The notes: a model not told the origin generated them from the sequence alone. A stretch of DNA of 64,000 nucleotides from [Mycobacterium] zoologicum (GCF_020172665.1 NZ_CP083985.1:938502-1002501); one strand, 5' to 3'; shown: positions 8,113 to 17,480, numbered from the stretch's first letter. Translations and numbers: made by a program.

Positions 8113-8817
8113 GTGGTGGCTGACTTCGATCCGGCGGGCGGTCCCGCCGAGTTGGTCGACGACACATGCTGTGCGGAATCGGGGCACGCTGCGCCGGCAC
8201 CGGTTGTACGCGACGCAGGATGGCTGCGGGACGCCCGATGGGCGCGGGGGCTGGCGTGGATCAGCCTGGTGTTTCTGGCCGTGGAGGCCGTCGTGGGCTT
8301 GTGGCAGGGGTTGGCGGCTGGGTCGGTCGCCCTGACCGGCTGGGCATTGGGCAGTGTGGCCGAGGCATTGGCCGGCGTGGTGGTGATCTGGCGGTTCACC
8401 GGTTCGCGGACCCTGTCGGCGACGGCCGAGCGCCGCGCGCAAATCGGTGTGGCGGTGTCGTTTTGGCTGACCGCCCCCTACATCGCCGCCGAATCGGTCC
8501 ATCACCTCTTCGGTGAACGCCACCCCGAGGTCAGCGTGATCGGCATCGTGTTGACCGCGTTCGCGGTGCTGGTGATGCCGGTCTTGGGGCGTGGCCAACG
8601 CATCCTGGGTGCCCGGTTGGCCTCGGCGGCCACCGCCGGGGAGGGCGCGCAGAACTATCTGTGCGCAGTGCAGGCCGCCGCGGTGCTGACTGGCCTGGCG
8701 GTTACCGCCAACTGGTCCGGCGGCTGGTGGCTCGATCCGGTGATCGGGCTGGGCGTTGCCGCCGCCGCGGTCTGGCAAGGTTTTCGGTCCTGGCGGGGTG
8801 AGGACTGCGGCTGCTGA
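8113..8817 (+). CDS. CDF-like cation transporter with Cys-rich ends
   Basis: This gene encodes 234 residues starting GTG-GTG at 8113, after GTGGGG. Five to six hydrophobic helices are visible (LAWISLVFLAVEAVVGLWQG, VALTGWALGSVAEALAGVVV and IGIVLTAFAVLVMPVLG among them). The central segment FTGSRTLSATAERRAQ and the later LGARLASAATAGEGAQN are typical of a small actinobacterial cation-transporter group related to cation diffusion facilitators but lacking the CDF cytoplasmic domain. Both ends carry soft-metal ligands, DDTCCAESGH near the N-terminus and GEDCGC at the C-terminus. The position in the island and these cysteines suggest heavy-metal export; the exact metal is unknown. Confidence 0.75.
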   Translation: MVADFDPAGGPAELVDDTCCAESGHAAPAPVVRDAGWLRDARWARGLAWISLVFLAVEAVVGLWQGLAAGSVALTGWALGSVAEALAGVVVIWRFTGSRTLSATAERRAQIGVAVSFWLTAPYIAAESVHHLFGERHPEVSVIGIVLTAFAVLVMPVLGRGQRILGARLASAATAGEGAQNYLCAVQAAAVLTGLAVTANWSGGWWLDPVIGLGVAAAAVWQGFRSWRGEDCGC

Positions 8818-8859
8818 CCCACGGGCTGGTTGCGTCGTCGCGGCCGAGATGCTGGTGGA

Positions 8860-9522
8860 TCAACCGGCGTGAAGCGGGCCGGCGCAGCCAGGACCACCTG
8901 CCGCTCGATCCTGTTGCCGCGAGACTCGATCCTGTTGCCCCGAGAGGGGTTTGTCGGCGGCCCCGAGCAGATAATCGCCACGGATGCGGGTGATCGACCC
9001 GAGGACCACGAGGCCGCACCGGGTGAGTTCGTCGAGGAACTGTTCGACGGTGAACCGGTCGTCGCAGGCCAAGGCATGAGCGGTGACTTCTTCGAAGTAG
9101 AACCGCCCACCCGGTCTCAGCACCCGGGCGACCTCGGCCAGCGCGTTGCGCCAGTCCGGGATGTGGTGGACGACCCCGAAGTCGAACACCGCATGATAGC
9201 TCGCGTCGTCGGCATCCAGCGCCGCACGCAGGTCGGTCGCGCTGCCCTGGGCGAGCCGAACCCGGTCGCCGTAGCGGGCCAGCCGCCGGCTCGCTCGTCG
9301 GATCATCGCCGGGTCCAGATCCACCGCGTCGACACGGGTGGCGCCGAACCGCTCCAGCATCAGCTGCGTGCCGTATCCGGAACCGCATCCGATCTCCAGG
9401 GCCCGCGATCCCGGGATGAGCCGACCGCCGCATCGCGCCAGCAGCGGCGCTTCATAACAGCTTTGCAGCCAGCGCCGCGGCAAGCTGTTCACCAGCGCGG
9501 TTTCCGCCCGATCCATCAACAT
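8860..9522 (-). CDS. Class I SAM-dependent methyltransferase
   Basis: This gene encodes 220 residues from the ATG at 9522 (another in-frame ATG lies at 9516). The SAM-binding motif I is clear (ALEIGCGSGYGTQ), followed by motif II (VDAVDLDPAMI), the DFGVVHHIPDW segment and LRPGGRFYFEE of motif III. It is the second gene of an operon, 31 bp after the membrane methyltransferase. The C-terminus runs into an in-frame 21-bp tandem duplication (8904-8945) that adds a repeated RQQDR-containing stretch, and the last 25 residues look non-native. The substrate is not identifiable. Its place in a metal island suggests small-molecule or metalloid methylation, but that is speculation. Confidence 0.75.
   Translation of the reverse strand: MLMDRAETALVNSLPRRWLQSCYEAPLLARCGGRLIPGSRALEIGCGSGYGTQLMLERFGATRVDAVDLDPAMIRRASRRLARYGDRVRLAQGSATDLRAALDADDASYHAVFDFGVVHHIPDWRNALAEVARVLRPGGRFYFEEVTAHALACDDRFTVEQFLDELTRCGLVVLGSITRIRGDYLLGAADKPLSGQQDRVSRQQDRAAGGPGCAGPLHAG
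8904..8945. repeat. 21-bp tandem duplication
   Basis: The block CTCGATCCTGTTGCCGCGAG plus A at 8904-8924 is repeated at 8925-8945 with a single mismatch. It lies in frame in the 3' end of the methyltransferase gene, so it duplicates seven codons without breaking the frame. Confidence 0.85.
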
Positions 9523-9553
9523 CTGCTGGCCCTGCGCACACCCAGTCGCGGCG

Positions 9554-10156
9554 TCAGGACAGCCCGACTCGGGGAACGAAACGCCCGACCGCGGCGGTGT
9601 AGGCGTGGTACTGCTGATCGTGCACGGTGCGAAGGTAGGGCTCTTCAACACCGCGGACCTGCAGCTCGATCGCGGCGACCAGCAGCGCGAAACCGGCGAG
9701 CGCAAGCGGATTGGGCGCCACGAGCACGGACCCGGCGGCGAAAACCAGCATCGCGGAAAAGATCGTGTTGCGGACCACCGCGAACACACCGTGGCGCACC
9801 AACGTCGTTGCCTCGTTGGGGTCGACCCCGATCCGCCAGGACTCGCCCATGTCGTGCTGCGCGTAGACGGTTGCGCCGATGCCGGCCACAGCGACCACAA
9901 CGCCGGTCGTCTGTATCCACGTCGCGAGCAACACCTCGAGCGGGAAAAGCATGCCGGCCAGTTGAAGCAGCGGCGCGGCGACACCGATGACGACCGCCGC
10001 GACGAACCCGACGCCGGCGATCCACTCCAGCGATCCGAACCGGCCGCTGACACCGCGAAAGCCCGTCGATCCGGTCATGCGCCACTGCCGCCAGCTGCGC
10101 CACCCGAACCCGAGCACACCGAACACGAGATAGAGCACCACTGCGATGAGAGCCAT
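9554..10156 (-). CDS. Isoprenylcysteine carboxyl methyltransferase-like membrane protein
   Basis: This gene encodes 200 residues from the ATG at 10156, preceded by an ideal GGAGGAG; an upstream in-frame start at 10192 lacks one. Membrane helices are visible at the N-terminus (MALIAVVLYLVFGVLGFG), in the middle and near residue 145. The C-terminal part carries the ICMT/PEMT-type signature: GESWRIGVD, LVRHGVFAVVRNTIFSAM, and the end motif EEPYLRTVHDQQYHAYTAAVGRFVP. Such enzymes methylate small or lipidated substrates at the membrane, and bacterial members have diverse, mostly unknown roles. It is the first gene of an operon with the soluble methyltransferase. Confidence 0.8.
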   Translation of the reverse strand: MALIAVVLYLVFGVLGFGWRSWRQWRMTGSTGFRGVSGRFGSLEWIAGVGFVAAVVIGVAAPLLQLAGMLFPLEVLLATWIQTTGVVVAVAGIGATVYAQHDMGESWRIGVDPNEATTLVRHGVFAVVRNTIFSAMLVFAAGSVLVAPNPLALAGFALLVAAIELQVRGVEEPYLRTVHDQQYHAYTAAVGRFVPRVGLS

Positions 10157-10390
10157 CAGGAAACTCCTCCGACCCAGCACATATCTACACATAGTAATGT
10201 ATGCATGTTATGGTGGCTAGTCGAAGCCTCACATCCGTCCTTCGGCGCTTCGAGCGGTCGTCGGAGGGCACCACGCGCCAGCGGCGACACCGGCGGGCAG
10301 CCGCGACTCAGACAATTAGACAAGTGGTCACGTGGTCGTAAGCTTGCGTTGTTAGCGTTGCGCCCGCCGCGGACCACCGGACAGGGAGCG
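10157..10390. promoter_or_regulatory. Divergent promoter region (methyltransferases / YoaK)
   Basis: This 234-bp gap between divergent genes has an AT-rich block at 10181-10215 (ACATATCTACACATAGTAATG, then TATGCATGTTATGG). The ATGCAT core recurs in the similar block at 11256-11276 before the zinc-ribbon gene. These could be operators for an ArsR/SmtB-type metal sensor. No exact dyad is seen. Confidence 0.3.
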
Positions 10391-11161
10391 ATGATGCCGC
10401 ATACGCCGACGCCCGCGCCGTGGGCCCCGCGGGTACTGGTGCTCGGGTACAGCGGGCTGCTGGCCGGGGTCGCCGGGTTTGTCAACGCGGTGGCCCTGCT
10501 GGTGTTGGCGTTCCCGGTGGGCAACCTCACCGCGGTAACCACTGAGTTGGGCATGAACACGGGCAACCCGAACCCCTGGTTGTATGAAGGCCATGTGCTC
10601 GCGGCGATCCTGTTCGGGTTCCTGGGCGGCACCGCGGCAGCGGGCGCGGTTCTGGCGCCCACCCACACCGACACCGGCCCGCGCCATGCCGCGGTGCTGG
10701 TAGCTGAAGCCGCGCTGTTGTTGCTTGCCGCGATCGGGGTCGAGGAAACCGTGGTCCAGGCGACACTTTCCACGTTCGGCGTGGAGCGAACCGTGGTCCA
10801 GGCTGGACTTGCCGCCGCGGCGCTGGGACTGCAAAACGGCGTGACCTCAAGCTTGGGCGGGATGGCGATCCGCACCACGCACTTCACCGGCACCATCACC
10901 GACCTCGGGCTGATGCTGGGCCGCAGCCGCCGGCACGGAATCGAGAAGTGGAAAACAGCCGTCCTTACCGCGACCTTGCTGCTGTTCCTGGCCGGCGGCG
11001 CAGCCGGGGTACTGACCGGTATTTGGTTCGGCGGCTACGCGCTGATCATCCCCGCAGCGGTCTGCGCGGCCGTCGCGGCGGCAAGCCTGCTGCATGACCG
11101 CAGACGTCGCACATCCCGTGCTTGTGCGACCGCCGAGCCGGCGCGGACCGATGCCCGCTGA
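10391..11161 (+). CDS. YoaK (DUF1275) family membrane protein
   Basis: This gene encodes 256 residues from ATG-ATG at 10391 behind CAGGGAG. The family signature is the GYSGLLAGVAGFVNAV first helix and, near residue 150, LGLQNGVTSSLGGMAIRTTHFTGTITDLG, followed by two more helices. The function of the family is unknown. An internal imperfect duplication is present around residues 115-140 (GVEETVVQATLSTF followed by GVERTVVQAGLAA), which is not typical and suggests a tandem slip. The protein ends in a basic Arg-rich tail. The link to metals comes only from location. Confidence 0.8.
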   Translation: MMPHTPTPAPWAPRVLVLGYSGLLAGVAGFVNAVALLVLAFPVGNLTAVTTELGMNTGNPNPWLYEGHVLAAILFGFLGGTAAAGAVLAPTHTDTGPRHAAVLVAEAALLLLAAIGVEETVVQATLSTFGVERTVVQAGLAAAALGLQNGVTSSLGGMAIRTTHFTGTITDLGLMLGRSRRHGIEKWKTAVLTATLLLFLAGGAAGVLTGIWFGGYALIIPAAVCAAVAAASLLHDRRRRTSRACATAEPARTDAR

Positions 11162-11328
11162 CCGCGTCCCCGCTCAGTTGCCCTTCCCGCGTTCAGGCGT
11201 TGGGATCCTGCGGGAGACATAGCCGCGGTGCCAGGCGCATGACGAATCGTATGCACACATGCATATGTACGCATTTTTAGATAGACTCCCGGCAGTCGAT
11301 CGGGAACCGGCCGGAGAGGAGCCGAGAA
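11162..11328. promoter_or_regulatory. Promoter region of zinc-ribbon/CDF operon
   Basis: This gap contains an AT-rich element at 11250-11280 (TATGCACACATGCATATG then TACGCATTTTTAG), with overlapping near-palindromes centred on ATGCAT and CATATG. Such ATATG-type dyads are typical for ArsR/SmtB-family sensors. A direct assignment to one regulator is not possible. Confidence 0.35.
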
Positions 11329-11673
11329 GTGGAAGACCAGCGCGGATCACGGGAAGCGAGGGAGTCGGCGCTGCTGTGCCCGCGGTGTGCATCGCAGATG
11401 CTGCCGGTACAGCGGTTCGGGGTGACGATCGATCAGTGCACCGGCTGCGGCGGCATCTTCCTCGACCTGGGGGAGATTGAGCAGCTCACCGAGGCCGAGC
11501 GCCGGTTCTACGCCGCCCAACAGCAGCCGCAGCAACCGCCGCCAGGCGGGTATGTGCCGCAGCCCTACCCGGCGCCGCCGATGTATGCCGAACGCCCCCG
11601 ACAGGGCGGCTTTCTTGGCGGCTTGTTCAGCGGCGGAGGCTACTACGGGGGGCGCCATGGCGGGCACCACTGA
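11329..11673 (+). CDS. TFIIB-type zinc-ribbon protein
   Basis: This gene encodes 114 residues from a GTG start after GGAGAGGAG. Residues about 16-55 form a zf-TFIIB zinc ribbon (LLCPRCASQM, then IDQCTGCGGIFLDLGEIEQL), with two CxxC pairs 23 residues apart. The rest is low-complexity Gln/Pro/Tyr, ending in a Gly/His tail (GRHGGHH). It overlaps the CDF transporter gene by 17 bp, so it is translationally coupled to it. A zinc-binding accessory or regulatory role for the transporter is plausible. Proteins of this type are otherwise uncharacterised. Confidence 0.8.
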   Translation: MEDQRGSREARESALLCPRCASQMLPVQRFGVTIDQCTGCGGIFLDLGEIEQLTEAERRFYAAQQQPQQPPPGGYVPQPYPAPPMYAERPRQGGFLGGLFSGGGYYGGRHGGHH

Positions 11674-12673
11674 CGGCGGCGCCGACGCTACCGCGTCGGC
11701 GCCGCGACCTGCCCACGACTCCGGTGCTGGCCGCACCGACGACACCGGGCACGATCACGGCCACGGGGCGTCGGCGGACGCGGACCGCAGGTGGCTGGGG
11801 ATCGCGCTGGGCTTGATCGTCGCGTTCATGGCCGTCGAGGTGGTCATCGGCCTGGTGGCGAACTCGCTGGCATTGATCTCCGATGCCGGGCACATGCTCA
11901 CCGACGCGGCGTCGATCGTGTTGGCGCTGATCGCGATCCGGCTGGCGCGGCGTCCGGCGCGGGGCCGCTATACCTACGGGTTCAAGCGGGTGGAGATCTT
12001 GTCCGCGCAGGCCAACGGGATCACTCTGCTGCTGCTGACGGTGTGGTTCGTCTACGAAGGGGTGCGCCGGCTGATCACCCCGCCGGAGGTTGCCGGCCCG
12101 CTGGTGCTGTTCACCGCCCTGGCCGGGATCGTCGTGAACATTGCCGCCACCTGGTCGATCAGCCGGGCGAACCGCACCAGTTTGAACGTCGAGGGTGCTT
12201 TTCAGCACATCCTCAACGACCTGTACGCGTTCATCGGCACCGCGATCGCCGGGGCGGTGGTGTGGGCCACCGGCTTCGCCCGCGCCGACGCTATTGCGGC
12301 CCTGGTGGTGGCGGCGTTGATGGCCAAAGCGGGGTGGGGCCTGGTCCGCGAGGCCGGGCGGATCTTTCTAGAGGCCGCCCCCGCAGACCTGGACCCGGCC
12401 GAGATCAACGACAGGATCGCCGCGATACCCCAGGTGGTCGAGGTGCATGATCTGCACGTGTGGCAGATCAGCTCCGGTCAGCCGGCGATGTCGGCGCATG
12501 TGCTCGTCACCGGCGAAGCCGACTGCCACGCGGTCCGCTCCCGCATGGAAACGGTGCTGCACAACGAGTTTCACGTCGAGCACACCACCGTGCAGATCGA
12601 CCACGCCACCCCTGATGGCCACACCCGCGTCCGAGGGCTGCGCCCAACCGCGCGGGCCAGTGCCCGCCCATAA
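11657..12673 (+). CDS. CzcD/ZitB-type CDF zinc transporter
   Basis: This gene encodes 338 residues from the ATG at 11657. The N-terminal 45 residues are His/Asp/Gly-rich and cytosolic (DDTGHDHGHG). Six membrane helices follow. The zinc-site residues of CDF proteins are present: SDAGHMLTDAASIV in helix II and the H..ND pair in HILNDLYAFIG of helix V. The C-terminal cytoplasmic domain (EVHDLHVWQISSGQPAMSAH) is typical of the CzcD branch. These antiporters export zinc, cadmium or cobalt using protons. Coupled translation with the zinc-ribbon gene suggests a functional pair. Confidence 0.9.
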   Translation: MAGTTDGGADATASAPRPAHDSGAGRTDDTGHDHGHGASADADRRWLGIALGLIVAFMAVEVVIGLVANSLALISDAGHMLTDAASIVLALIAIRLARRPARGRYTYGFKRVEILSAQANGITLLLLTVWFVYEGVRRLITPPEVAGPLVLFTALAGIVVNIAATWSISRANRTSLNVEGAFQHILNDLYAFIGTAIAGAVVWATGFARADAIAALVVAALMAKAGWGLVREAGRIFLEAAPADLDPAEINDRIAAIPQVVEVHDLHVWQISSGQPAMSAHVLVTGEADCHAVRSRMETVLHNEFHVEHTTVQIDHATPDGHTRVRGLRPTARASARP

Positions 12674-12827
12674 TCCGGGGTAGCGCGACGTCGTGGCCGC
12701 GCGTGCGGCCCCGGCCGGCATACATGTCACCTCGCGGCGCCGCATACCGGCGTTCTGGCTGTCCACCACCATGACTGCTGCGGTTGCGGTGGGCAGATCT
12801 TGGTCGGTGACCGTGGGGAACCGCGGA

Positions 12828-14099
12828 TTATGTCGGTTGTCGCGCTGGCCGGCCTGTCGCGGCAATAGTCGTCCCACCGTCACCGTGAGGCGGTCGGGTG
12901 TCTTGGGTTGGCCCGGTAAGTGATTTGATGCGTCCGGCGCGCACGCCGTTGGCGATGACGACGACCTCGGTGAGCTCGTGCACAAGCACGACCGCGGCCA
13001 GCCCGAGCGTTCCGAACAGCGCCAGCGGCATCAGCACGGCGATGATACCCAGGGATAGTCCGACATTTTGCAGCATGATCTGCCGGGAGCCGTGGGCGTG
13101 GTGGAGTGCTTGGGGCAGGTGGCGCAGGTCTTGGCCCATCGGGGCGACGTCGGCGGTTTCGATGGCGACGTCGGTTCCCATGGCGCCCATCGCGATGCCC
13201 AGGTCGGCGGCGGCCAGGGCCGGTGCGTCGTTGACGCCGTCGCCGACCATCGCGGTGGGCCGGCGGGCACGCAGCTGCGCGACCCGGTGGGCCTTGTCCT
13301 CCGGGCGCAGTTCGGCATAGACGTGCTCGATCCCGGCCTGGGTGGCCAGGGCGGCCGCGGTGGCGTGGTTGTCGCCGGTGAGCATCGTCACCTGATAACC
13401 GCCGGCGCGTAACGCGGCGATGACCTCGGCGGCTTCTGGGCGTAGTTCGTCGCGTACGGCGATGGCGCCGAGCAGCACATTGTCGCGTTCGACGAGAACC
13501 GCGGTGGCCCCGGCTTGTTGCATGCGCGCCACCTGATCGGCGAGGTCGACGGGGTCGAGCCAGCCGGGCCGACCCAGACGGACGGCATGCCCGTCGAGGC
13601 GGCCGGTCAGCCCGGCCCCGGGGATGGCTTGCACGTCACTGGCGGCGGCGGTCGGCGCTGGGGTGGCGGCGAGGATGGCCGCGGCCAGGGGGTGTTCACT
13701 GCGGGCCTCCAGCGCGGCCGCCACCGCCAGGACCTCCTCGCGGGTGGCGCCGTTGCTGGTGGCGACGTCGATGACGGTGGGCCGGTTGGCCGTCAACGTT
13801 CCGGTCTTGTCTAGGGCGATCGCGCCGATGGTGCCCAGCGCCTCCAGCGCGGCGCCGCCCTTGATCAGTACACCGAGTTTGGAGGCGGCGCCGATGGCCG
13901 CCACCACGGACACCGGCACTGCGATGGCCAGCGCGCACGGGGACGCTGCGACCAAAACCACCAGAGCGCGTTCGATCCAGACCAGCGGGCTACCGAAGAC
14001 GCTGCCAACCCCGGCGATCAGCGCCCCGGCGATCATGATGGTTGGCACCAGCGGTCGTGCGATGCGATCGGCCAGCCGCTGGCTGGTGTCCGTTGTCAT
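12828..14099 (-). pseudogene. 5'-truncated ctpG-like P-type ATPase
   Basis: The 423-residue frame corresponds to the C-terminal half of CtpG and closely matches residues about 370-788 of the complete copy at 21763-24129. It keeps the SPC membrane motif, DKTGT and GDGVND but lacks the N-terminal domain, the first four helices and the TGES actuator domain, so it cannot pump on its own. The match begins at the SQRLADRI codons near 14080, next to an inverted repeat and a broken IS3 transposase gene, indicating IS-mediated truncation. Its C-terminus also diverges (GDGGTTIAATGRP). An apparent ATG at 14099 is created by the junction. Confidence 0.85.
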
Positions 14100-14152
14100 T
14101 TGATCTGAGGCACTCGTGGCCGTTTGACCTGCGGTGCCTCAGGTCAAATGAC
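14095..14152. repeat. Inverted repeats at IS/ctpG junction
   Basis: GTCATTTGATCTGAGGCA (14095-14112) pairs with TGCCTCAGGTCAAATGAC (14135-14152) with one mismatch. A second, inner arm TTTGACCTG (14123-14131) pairs with CAGGTCAAA (14140-14148), so the right arm has two alternative partners. The block marks the junction between the truncated ctpG copy and the IS3-type remnant and is probably derived from IS ends. Confidence 0.75.
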
Positions 14153-14630
14153 AATCCCGATGGACTGAGTTTGCCATGCTATCGGTGGTGAAACGTGCTC
14201 GTTTTGGTGGCGGTTTGGAAGTCGACACGTCCAACAGTTCAGCTATCCGGTTCACGTCCCGACAGACGCACTCCGCTGGCATGAGTTCGTGGAAGCGGCT
14301 CACCTTCGATGCTGCGGCAGCGAAGTGCGCCGAGGCCTCTTCCAGAAAGGCGATTTCTTTGGCCTGTTGGGCGACGGTCGCTCGTAGCCGCACCAATTCT
14401 GCGCGCTCCTGCACCGAAAGCGGTTGTCCTGCAGTGGGGTCCGTCCACTGGGTGTCGGTGCTGCGGACCTTGGCCATCCGCCACCGCTCGTCACGCACCC
14501 ACGTGTACAGCAGATCCTTGTGCAGGTCTAACTCACGGGCGACCTCGGCAACCCGTCGGTGCCCATCGATCACCATGTGCGCGGCCTTAGCCCGATACTC
14601 GGGGGTAAACGAGCGCCGCCGTGGTGGCAT
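14139..14630 (-). pseudogene. Truncated IS3-family transposase OrfA
   Basis: From the ATG at 14630 (RBS GGAGGATGCGGAA) this reads a typical IS3 OrfA: PPRRRSFTPEYRAKAAHMV, the helix-turn-helix RVAEVARELDLHKDLLYTWV, then a leucine-zipper-like segment (ERAELVRLRATVAQQAKEIAFLEEA). After that the frame runs into OrfB-like sequence (ELMPAECVCRDVNRIAELLDVSTS) and stops after about 20 unrelated residues. The DDE catalytic part of OrfB is missing, so the element is inactive. A more decayed relative lies at 27590-27800. Confidence 0.8.
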
Positions 14631-14669
14631 TTCCGCATCCTCCGTAACGCCCTCAAGCTGTGATGTCAA

Positions 14670-17099
14670 CTACCTGAGCGGCCGTTGCCGGGGTAACTGT
14701 CGACCGAAGCGGCGTAGCCGCAGCGAGTTGGTCACCACGCTGACCGAGGAGAACCCCATCGCGGCACCCGCGATGATCGGGTTCAGCAGGCCGAGCGCGG
14801 CAAGGGGGATGGCGGCGGTGTTGTAGCCGAAGGCCCAGCCAAGGTTCTGGTGGATCGTGCGCAGCGTGCGCCGCGAGAGCTGGAGCGCGAGCACCGCACC
14901 GTCGAGCCGGTCGGCCATCAGGGTGATGTCGGAGGCTTCGATGGCCACGTCGGTGCCGGTGCCGATCGCAATGCCCAGGTCGGCCTGTACCAGGGCGGGG
15001 GCGTCGTTGACGCCGTCGCCGATCATGGCGACTACCCGGCCCTCGTCCTGGAGTCGCCGGACCTCGGTCACCTTGTCCTGCGGTAATACCTCGGCCAGAA
15101 CCTGGTCGATGCCGACCTGTTGGGCGATCGCGGCCGCGGTGCGGGCGTTGTCGCCGGTGATCATGGCGACCTGCAGCCCCATGGCGTGCAGTCGACGGAT
15201 CGCGTCGGCGGCGTCGTCCTTGATCGTGTCGGCGACGGCGAGCACACCCACAACTTCCCCGTCTTGGCCGACGAATACCGCGGTGCGGCCCTGCTCTTCG
15301 AGCTCCGCAGCTGCCGCGGCAAGGTGCTCAGGCAGCAGCAGATCGTGCTCGTCGACGAGCGTGCGCCGCCCGATCAGCACGGGTCGGCCGTCGATTTCGG
15401 CGCGCACCCCGAGCCCGGCGAGGCTGGCGAACGCGGTGGCGGCCGGAACCTCCAGTCCCCGTTCGCGCGCGCCGGCGGCGATCGCCGCGCCGATGGGGTG
15501 TTCGGAGCCGGATTCGACCGCTGCGGCGATCCGCAGCACCTGATCACGCTGGTGTCGCTGGCCGGCGACAACATCGGTGAGCCGCATCTGGGCGCGGGTG
15601 AGGGTGCCGGTCTTGTCGAACACCACGGTGTCGATCTTCTTGGAGGCTTCCAGCACCTCGCCGCCCTTGACCAGGATCCCCAGGTCCGCGCCGCGGCCGG
15701 TGCCGACCATGATCGCGGTGGGGGTGGCCAGGCCCAGCGCGCAGGGGCAGGCGATGATCAGCACCGCCACCGCGGCGGTCATGCCGGCGACCGGGTTGGC
15801 GGCGATCAGCGTCCACCCGGCAAACGTCGCGACGGCAACACCGATGACGGCCGGCACGAACACCGCCGAGACCCGGTCGGCCAGCCGCTGGACCGGGGCC
15901 TTACCGCCCTGGGCCTGCTCAACGAGGCGGACGATCTGCGCCAGCGCGGTGTCGGCGCCGACGGCGGTGGCCCGTACGGTCAGCAGCCCGTCGGTGTTGA
16001 CCGTCGCCCCGGCAACACGGTCACCCACCGATTTCTCGACCGGGACGGACTCGCCGGTCAGCATCGACTCATCGACGGCGGCGCGCCCGTCGGTGACCTC
16101 GCCGTCGACCGGGATCTTCTCGCCGGGCCGCACCCGCAGCAGGTCTCCGACTTGCACCTGATCCACAGGGACGAGAATTTCTTGTCCGTCGACGAGCAGC
16201 CGGGCTTCCTTAGCGCCCATCTCCAGCAGCTTGCTGATCGCCTCCCGCGTCTTGCCGTGGGCCCTGGCCTCGAAATAGCGGCCCAGCACGACGAACGCGA
16301 TGATCAGCGCCGCGGTGTCGAAGAACAGCGGGCCACCGGCGAGCAGCTCGTAGGTGGAGTAGCCAAACGCGGTCAGTGTGCCCAGCGCGATCAGCGTGTC
16401 CATGTTCGCGGTCCACGCCCGCGCCCGCTGCACCGCCCCCTTAAGGAACGGCCACCCCGCAATGAATTGCACCGGCACCGTCGCGGCGAACGCCAGCCAG
16501 CCCGCCCACGGGTAAGCGCCGAACAGCATCGGTGCCGACATCGACACCAGCCCCAACGGCCAGGCCAGCCACACCCGCCGCCACCAGGCCCGAATCCCGC
16601 GTCTGGCCTCCTCGCGCGGCGACGGCGGGGTCGCGGCGGCCGGCTCGAGGTGATAGCCGATACGATCGAGCGCCTGCCGCAGCCGCTCGATCTCCGGCGG
16701 CCGGTCGAGCTCGTCACCGCGCGGCCCCAGCAGCGTTCGCGCGATCCCCCCGACGACCTTGCCCACAATGCCGCCGCTGCCGACATCGGCCGAGTGCGGG
16801 ACACGCGCGGGCACTGACGCCGCGGGAATGTGCTCGGCATCGGCGATCGCCGACACGATGGCCGCGGTGTCGCACCGGCTGGGCGAATACCAGACCACCA
16901 CCGATCCCGTGCGCGGATAGGCCTGCACGGCGCGCACACCGCTCACCGTGGCGACCGTGTCCTCGATCGCAGCGGCACGGGCCTCATCGAACTCAACCCC
17001 GGTGGCGCGCACATGCATGCGGCCCGCCGCGGCGGATACCACGACCGGCGTGGCACCGGCATCCGGAGTAGCTTCAGCGGTCAGCATCATCAGGCTCAC
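14670..17099 (-). CDS. ctpV: CtpV-like P1B copper-type ATPase
   Basis: This gene encodes 809 residues from the GTG at 17099 (ATG codons at 17090 and 17087 are alternatives). The degenerate HMA-like N-terminus ([15 protein letters not shown]) lacks CxxC. Core motifs are TGES, CPC at 451-453, DKTGT from D495, SEHPIG, GDGVND from 694, and the copper-ATPase signatures [11 protein letters not shown] and [15 protein letters not shown] in the last helices. It matches CtpV of M. tuberculosis, a Cu(I)-responsive exporter. It overlaps pacL3 by 26 bp and is read from the palindromic MerR-type promoter. In M. tuberculosis the equivalent operon is controlled by CsoR, which is absent here. Confidence 0.9.
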   Translation of the reverse strand: MSLMMLTAEATPDAGATPVVVSAAAGRMHVRATGVEFDEARAAAIEDTVATVSGVRAVQAYPRTGSVVVWYSPSRCDTAAIVSAIADAEHIPAASVPARVPHSADVGSGGIVGKVVGGIARTLLGPRGDELDRPPEIERLRQALDRIGYHLEPAAATPPSPREEARRGIRAWWRRVWLAWPLGLVSMSAPMLFGAYPWAGWLAFAATVPVQFIAGWPFLKGAVQRARAWTANMDTLIALGTLTAFGYSTYELLAGGPLFFDTAALIIAFVVLGRYFEARAHGKTREAISKLLEMGAKEARLLVDGQEILVPVDQVQVGDLLRVRPGEKIPVDGEVTDGRAAVDESMLTGESVPVEKSVGDRVAGATVNTDGLLTVRATAVGADTALAQIVRLVEQAQGGKAPVQRLADRVSAVFVPAVIGVAVATFAGWTLIAANPVAGMTAAVAVLIIACPCALGLATPTAIMVGTGRGADLGILVKGGEVLEASKKIDTVVFDKTGTLTRAQMRLTDVVAGQRHQRDQVLRIAAAVESGSEHPIGAAIAAGARERGLEVPAATAFASLAGLGVRAEIDGRPVLIGRRTLVDEHDLLLPEHLAAAAAELEEQGRTAVFVGQDGEVVGVLAVADTIKDDAADAIRRLHAMGLQVAMITGDNARTAAAIAQQVGIDQVLAEVLPQDKVTEVRRLQDEGRVVAMIGDGVNDAPALVQADLGIAIGTGTDVAIEASDITLMADRLDGAVLALQLSRRTLRTIHQNLGWAFGYNTAAIPLAALGLLNPIIAGAAMGFSSVSVVTNSLRLRRFGRQLPRQRPLR

Positions 17100-17388
17100 T
17101 GGTTGTCATCCGGGTCGCGTCGGCCGCCGCTGGCGGTGGGACTTCCTCCCCGAGGCTTTCGACCGCCTCGGCCAGCACGTCGGCCACCGTCAAGCGAGCC
17201 CGCTCGGCGGTCTCCCTGGTCTTGCGCTCGGTCGTTCGCGCAACGCGCAGACCCCAGGCGGTAGCCTTGACCGTTGCCTTGCGCCACGGAGCCTTCGCCA
17301 ATGCCGTGTGCAGCGCCGCATAGGCCGCAAACGCCACCGCGTGGCTCACCGGCGGCGCCGCCTTTCCCAATACTCCCTGCCGCACCAT
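17074..17388 (-). CDS. pacL3: PacL3-like DUF1490 protein
   Basis: This gene encodes 104 residues from the ATG at 17388, preceded by AGGGAG at good spacing; an in-frame ATG at 17409 is possible. It has a weak N-terminal membrane segment ([17 protein letters not shown]), the family core [22 protein letters not shown] and the amphipathic [20 protein letters not shown], then a tail [11 protein letters not shown]. Unlike the other two PacL proteins in this window it has no His or Cys in the tail; a Met and acidic residues remain. By position next to a CtpV-like ATPase it corresponds to PacL3 (Rv0968). It presumably acts as a membrane partner for that pump. Confidence 0.8.
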   Translation of the reverse strand: MVRQGVLGKAAPPVSHAVAFAAYAALHTALAKAPWRKATVKATAWGLRVARTTERKTRETAERARLTVADVLAEAVESLGEEVPPPAAADATRMTTSEPDDADR

Positions 17389-17433
17389 CGCGAACACTCC
17401 CTTCCTCATCGTTGCCCCGTCAAGCGGTGACGA

Positions 17434-17477
17434 ACCCATCCTTGACCTTCCAGTGCACTGGAAGGTCAAGGATGGGT
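17434..17477. promoter_or_regulatory. 44-bp perfect palindrome, MerR-type promoter-operator
   Basis: Bases 17434-17455 are the exact reverse complement of 17456-17477. The core TTGACCTTCCAGTGCACTGG is the classic metal-responsive MerR operator. Read rightward, TTGACC (17442-17447) and AAGGAT (17468-17473) are separated by 20 bp, the overlong spacer typical of MerR promoters; symmetry gives the same promoter leftward. Transcription would begin near 17480, at the merR ATG, and near 17430 for pacL3-ctpV. Confidence 0.88.
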
Positions 17478-17480
17478 GAC

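Noticed and set aside
15120..16817. Long plus-strand open frame antisense to ctpV
   Set aside because: It is the shadow of ctpV caused by GC-rich third positions; it has no ribosome binding site and no recognisable domains.
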